Assembly: GCF_011682145.1 (NCBI RefSeq)
Contig: NZ_WHJH01000001.1
Span: 478,974-542,973 of the forward strand
Source: Massilia mucilaginosa
Lineage (GTDB): Bacteria; Pseudomonadota; Gammaproteobacteria; Burkholderiales; Burkholderiaceae_D
Reading direction: 5' to 3'
DNA length: 64,000 bases
Both the position numbers and the translations under genes were made by a program. Shown piece by piece: positions 60,358 through 64,000 of the stretch. The notes under the pieces were generated by a model that worked only from the letters and a program-made list of their open reading frames with translations, was not told where the DNA came from and searched no databases. The first letter of the stretch is position 1. Each line of letters begins with the position of its first letter.

Positions 60358-63249
60358 ATGTTGCGTCGTCGCTTGCCGTTCTCGCTCACCGTCGCGGCGG
60401 CGCTCACTCTCGGGGCTGGCCTGGCCGCCACCGTCCTGCTCGCCGTAGCTGTGGCCCGGCTCGAAGACGACAAACTCGCGCTCGCCTTCCAGCAGCGCGC
60501 CACCGTGCGCGTGGCCGCCATCCGCCAGGGGCTCGAAGAAGCGGTCGAAGTACTGACCGTCACCAACCAGCTGTTCGCCACCGTGCACCCGGTCACGCGC
60601 CGCCAGTTCCATGACTTCACCCAACCGCTGCTGCGGCGCTACCCCTTCATCCAGGCCTTCAACTACCACCGGGTGGTCGGCGGCGACGAGCGCGCGGCGA
60701 TGGAAGCCGAACTGCAGCAAGTCGTGCCGGGCACGCGCATCACCGAAATGGGCCCGCAGGGCCGCCACCTGGCGCCGCCGCGCGCGCAGTACAGCGTGGT
60801 CGACTACCTCGAACCGATGAAGGGCAACGAAGCCGCCTTCGGCCTGAGCGTCGGCATCAACACCCAGGTCATGAACGCGCTCGAACAGGCCACCGTGAGC
60901 GGGCGCGCCGCCGCCACCGGCTTACTCAGCCTGGCGCAGGACCAGCGTCCGCAAGGCGGCTTCGAAGTCATCATGCCGGTGTACCGCCCCGGCGCCGCGC
61001 TGGGTAGCGCCGAGCAGCGGCGCGCCGCCCTGATCGGCGACACCGCCGCCATCATCCGCGCGCGCGAACTGGTCGAAAAAATCCTGCGCGGCTCCGACCT
61101 GCACCTCGACCACGGCGTGCTGCTGGCGGTGTACGCCAGCGCCAGCGCGGAGCCGGCGCAACTGGTCTACGCCAGCGCCGGGCTGGAAGCGGCCGCCCGC
61201 CAGCGCGCGGCGCTCGGCCCGCTGCGCCAATGGACCACGTCGGGCCACCGCGAACGCCTCGGCGCCGCGCTCGATGTGGCCGGGCAACGCTGGCAAGTGG
61301 TGGTCAGCAGCGCGCCGCGCCCGTTCCTGCACAACCATCCCGGCTCGGTCTCGACCCTGGCCGGTGGCTTTCTGTTTACGCTCCTGATCACCGCCTTCGT
61401 GCAAACCCTGGTGCAGCGCTCGCGCCGGGTGCAGTTGCTGGTCAACGAGCGCACGGCCGACCTGAAACTGTCCAACCAGCGCCTGCTCGACGACGTGCTG
61501 GCGCGGCGCCGCACCGAAGCGGCCCTGCAGGAAAGCGAGCAGCGCTTCCGCCAACTGGTGACCATGTCGTCCGACTGGTACTGGGAACAGGACGCCGACC
61601 TGCGCTTTGTCGACATCACCGGCGGCGTGGGAGAAAAAGGCGGGGCGGCGGCGGGGCGCCTGATCGGGCGCACGCGCTGGGAAACCGTGGCCGGCATGCA
61701 GGAGACCGACTGGGGCAAGGCCCACATGGCGCAACTGGCCGCGCGCGCGCCGTTCGCCGACCTCGAATACGAAACCGTGGACGATCAGGGCGAGGCGCGC
61801 TGGTTCAGCGTCAACGGCGAACCGGTGTTCGACGCCGACGGCGTCTTCCGCGGCTACCGCGGCACCGGCACCGACATCACCGCCCGCAAACACACCGAGC
61901 AGCGCATCCACCACATCGCCCAGCACGACGTGCTCACCGGCCTGCCCAACCGCAGCCTGCTGCAGGACCGCCTGGGCCAGGCCGTGGCCTACTCGCAGCG
62001 CTGCGCGCGGCCGGTGTGGGTGCTGCTGATCGACCTCGATCGCTTCAAGTTCGTCAACGACAGCATGGGCCACAAGGCCGGCGACGTGGTGCTGATGACG
62101 GTGGCGGCGCGCCTGCGCGCGGCCCTGCGCGAAACTGACACCGTGGCACGCCTGTCGGGCGACGAATTCGTCGTCATCCTCACCGAGCACGCCGAAGAAC
62201 GGCTGCAGGCCGACGTGGTGCAGCGCCTGATGGACGCGGTGGCGCAGCCGGTGCCGCTCGGAACCAAAGAATTCTTCGTCACTTGCAGCATCGGCGTGGC
62301 CGTCTACCCGACCGACAACACCCCGGCCGACAGCCTGATCGAGCATGCCGACATCGCCATGTACCGCGCCAAGAAACTGGGCCGCAACAACTTCCAGTTC
62401 TACACGCCGGCCATGAACGACGAAGCGCAGGAACGGGTGCGCATCGAAAGCGCCCTGCGCAGCGCGCTCGAACGCGACGAATTCGTGCTGCACTACCAGC
62501 CGCAGGTCAATCTGGCGAGCGGCCAGGTGGTCGGCATGGAAGCGCTGATCCGCTGGCAGCATCCCGAACTGGGCGTGGTCGCGCCCGACCGCTTCATTTC
62601 GGTGGCCGAAGAGACCGGCCTGATCGTCCCGATCGGCGCCTGGGTCATGCGTACCGCCTGCGCCCAGAACAAAGCCTGGCAGGACGCCGGGCTGGGCATG
62701 CTGCGGGTGGCGGTGAACCTGTCGGCGCGCCAGTTCGGCGCCACCAACCTGCTGGCCGACATCAGCGACGTGCTGGCCCAGACCGGGCTGGCGCCCTCGC
62801 TGCTCGAGATCGAACTGACCGAAAGCCTGTTCATGAGCGACGTCACCCTGGCGGTTGAACTGCTGCACAGCATGAAGTCGCTCGGCGTGAATCTGTCGAT
62901 CGACGACTTCGGCACCGGCTATTCGAGCCTGTCGTACCTGTCGCGCTTTCCGATCGACGTGCTCAAGATCGACCGCTCGTTCGTCTCCGACATCACGCGC
63001 GACGCAAACGACGCCGCGATCGTCGCCTCGATCATCGCACTGGCGCACAACCTGAAGCTGTCGGTGATTGCCGAAGGGGTAGAGACGGCCGAGCAGCTCG
63101 ACTACCTGCGCCGCCACGGCTGCGACGAAATGCAGGGCTACTACTTCAGCCGGCCGCTGGCCGCGCCCGCCTTCGAAGAACTGCTACGCCAGCGCAAAAG
63201 CCTGCCGCTGTCGGTGACGGCGGCGCACGCGGAGCGGGTGGAAGCGTAA
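60358..63249 (+). CDS. CHASE-PAS-GGDEF-EAL cyclic di-GMP protein
   Basis: 963 residues: membrane segment (10-32), periplasmic CHASE domain (about 60-300), second membrane segment (about 335), coiled coil, PAS (about 395-520), GGDEF, EAL. The signature is SGDEF (still compatible with activity), with the RxxD inhibition site (RETD) before it. The EAL domain has MEALIRW and DDFGTGYSS. CHASE domains sense small extracellular ligands. The preceding gene is 165 bp upstream. Confidence 0.92.
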   Translation: MLRRRLPFSLTVAAALTLGAGLAATVLLAVAVARLEDDKLALAFQQRATVRVAAIRQGLEEAVEVLTVTNQLFATVHPVTRRQFHDFTQPLLRRYPFIQAFNYHRVVGGDERAAMEAELQQVVPGTRITEMGPQGRHLAPPRAQYSVVDYLEPMKGNEAAFGLSVGINTQVMNALEQATVSGRAAATGLLSLAQDQRPQGGFEVIMPVYRPGAALGSAEQRRAALIGDTAAIIRARELVEKILRGSDLHLDHGVLLAVYASASAEPAQLVYASAGLEAAARQRAALGPLRQWTTSGHRERLGAALDVAGQRWQVVVSSAPRPFLHNHPGSVSTLAGGFLFTLLITAFVQTLVQRSRRVQLLVNERTADLKLSNQRLLDDVLARRRTEAALQESEQRFRQLVTMSSDWYWEQDADLRFVDITGGVGEKGGAAAGRLIGRTRWETVAGMQETDWGKAHMAQLAARAPFADLEYETVDDQGEARWFSVNGEPVFDADGVFRGYRGTGTDITARKHTEQRIHHIAQHDVLTGLPNRSLLQDRLGQAVAYSQRCARPVWVLLIDLDRFKFVNDSMGHKAGDVVLMTVAARLRAALRETDTVARLSGDEFVVILTEHAEERLQADVVQRLMDAVAQPVPLGTKEFFVTCSIGVAVYPTDNTPADSLIEHADIAMYRAKKLGRNNFQFYTPAMNDEAQERVRIESALRSALERDEFVLHYQPQVNLASGQVVGMEALIRWQHPELGVVAPDRFISVAEETGLIVPIGAWVMRTACAQNKAWQDAGLGMLRVAVNLSARQFGATNLLADISDVLAQTGLAPSLLEIELTESLFMSDVTLAVELLHSMKSLGVNLSIDDFGTGYSSLSYLSRFPIDVLKIDRSFVSDITRDANDAAIVASIIALAHNLKLSVIAEGVETAEQLDYLRRHGCDEMQGYYFSRPLAAPAFEELLRQRKSLPLSVTAAHAERVEA

Positions 63250-63339
63250 AGTGGTGTGGTTTAGTAGTCAGATCGACATCTTTGTTCAAAAATAGACTAT
63301 CATCGTCGACTGACAGCCATTTTTAGCCAAGCGACACCC

Positions 63340-63561
63340 ATGAGTGAAGACTTTCAGCGCCAGCGGACCGATCCGCAAGGCAGCGAAGCGCCCAGCCCGC
63401 GCACCGATTTCCGCACGCGCGACGTGGTCAACCAGGCGATCGCCGCGATCCCGAGCGTGGGTGTGCAGCAAGCGGCGGAATTCCTGGCCGCCATGAACGT
63501 CCCCTCCGAAATCGCGATCCGCACCCTGATCTACAAAGGCACGCGCCGCGACGAACTGTAG
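63340..63561 (+). CDS. small hypothetical protein
   Basis: 73 residues. The first 25 are polar and probably disordered; the rest is one compact helical part (RTRDVVNQAIAAIPSVGVQQ, then AAEFLAAMNVPSEIAIRTLI and YKGTRRDEL). No family was recognised. It lies 90 bp after the GGDEF-EAL gene. Confidence 0.55.
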   Translation: MSEDFQRQRTDPQGSEAPSPRTDFRTRDVVNQAIAAIPSVGVQQAAEFLAAMNVPSEIAIRTLIYKGTRRDEL

Positions 63562-63610
63562 CGCCTGTTTCCCCGCCCCCCTCCCCGGCTAGCTTTCCGG
63601 TAAAACCTCC

Positions 63611-63652
63611 TACAACCGGGGTCAAAGCTCTTACAACCGGGGTCAGAGCTCT
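63611..63652. repeat. two 21-bp tandem repeats beside the IS4 fragment
   Basis: TACAACCGGGGTCAAAGCTCT and a copy differing at one base (63611-63631, 63632-63652; unit of 21). A third diverged GGTCAGACCCT-type element lies at about 63717-63729. These resemble dispersed GGGGTCAGA-type extragenic repeats or IS end sequences. Confidence 0.7.
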
Positions 63653-63740
63653 GACTCGAAACATTGTTAATTCCCCCATCGATTAAATTGCAAACTAAGC
63701 AATTTTTTCTTAACCGAGGTCAGACCCTAATGCCGTTAAG

Positions 63741-64000
63741 TTAAGCGCTTGACTTCAATCTGGTTACCGGATATCTCTGCGCTTTCGCTTTTACGACCCG
63801 GTCGAACGTCCGATCAGGTCGGTAAGTCTTCAGATCGAGTACCAGCCTTTCCCGTAGTCGGCTTAAGGTGGCTGGGAGTTTTCCTTGGGCCTGAGTTGCT
63901 GCCGCGATGAACAACTCATATTGGATCGTGCGCAGTGCCAGCACAAAGCTGATGTCGGTAGGCTGGCACTTCGCTTCGAGAGCGGCCTTGGCGATTTCAA
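63741..64000 (-). mobile_element. C-terminal end of an IS4-type transposase
   Basis: The minus-strand frame is open from the right edge to the stop at 63741 (86 residues visible). It reads LALRTIQYELFIAAATQAQG and ends DRVVKAKAQRYPVTRLK, like the C-terminal R-x-x-RVVK-x-YP tail of IS4-family transposases. The DDE catalytic region lies outside the window, so intactness is unknown. Confidence 0.72.

Noticed and set aside
1..64000. CRISPR arrays, prophage, integrase-attachment sites, replication origin
   Set aside because: No spaced direct repeats, phage structural genes, integrase or dnaA-box cluster were seen.

Overview
The window is a GC-rich bacterial chromosome segment from a betaproteobacterium. 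It most resembles the Oxalobacteraceae, near Massilia/Telluria. That placement is inferred from the protein sequences and gene neighbourhoods: radA-alr-lplT, the UDG-rimI-tsaB block, a PEP-CTERM protein, an alanine/lysine-rich histone-like protein and many GGDEF/EAL proteins. No rRNA or tRNA gene was seen that would settle it. No prophage, CRISPR array or replication origin was recognised. The only mobile DNA is the end of an IS4-type transposase at the right edge.

Layout. 0-8.6 kb: housekeeping genes (PilZ protein, radA, alr, lplT, DUF1853, UDG, rimI, tsaB, a thioredoxin-like protein) and a coiled-coil protein built on a 60-bp repeat. 8.8-14.9 kb: six co-directional genes for exported or membrane proteins (TPR, Sel1 lipoprotein, polytopic protein, two DUF2059 paralogues). 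14.9-20.4 kb: a Tat-exported molybdenum hydroxylase large subunit without its usual small subunit, and a PAS-GGDEF-EAL protein. 20.7-24.3 kb: small genes, and a TetR regulator divergent from an ABC-type membrane gene that carries a 7-bp duplication frameshift, with a striking double palindrome between them. 24.8-30.1 kb: mltD, rhlE, a universal stress protein and a GntP permease.

The main theme is selenium and histidine-betaine chemistry. At 30.1-33.4 kb lies a complete selenoneine locus: senA, divergent from senB-senC. At 43.6-45.8 kb are egtD and egtB, the hercynine methyltransferase and an ergothioneine-type sulfoxide synthase. Divergent from egtD is a four-gene PhnD/PhnE-like ABC importer (45.95-49.3 kb) of the family usually named putative selenate transporter. 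Together these would cover selenium oxyanion uptake, selenophosphate (SenC), selenosugar (SenB), hercynine (EgtD) and selenoneine (SenA), with ergothioneine made in parallel by EgtB. Reduction of the oxyanion to selenide is not encoded here.

Other parts: 34.5-36.9 kb has a DUF1428 gene, then a strong promoter, two leucine-rich leader peptides using rare CTA codons, and leuA. 36.9-39.5 kb is a three-gene AAA ATPase/TPR/membrane operon. 39.6-42.7 kb holds a HAD hydrolase, a frameshifted SUKH-3 immunity gene and a candidate ncRNA with its own promoter and terminator. 49.3-63.6 kb holds an orphan LolD-like ATPase, a small HTH protein, an OlsB-like acyltransferase, the histone-like protein, a 1,247-residue pseudokinase-ATPase-TPR protein, ppx/gppA, a GGDEF protein with a ruined signature motif, a spermidine-synthase-like protein and a CHASE-PAS-GGDEF-EAL protein. 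Many neighbouring genes overlap by 4 bp (ATGA), so translational coupling is common.
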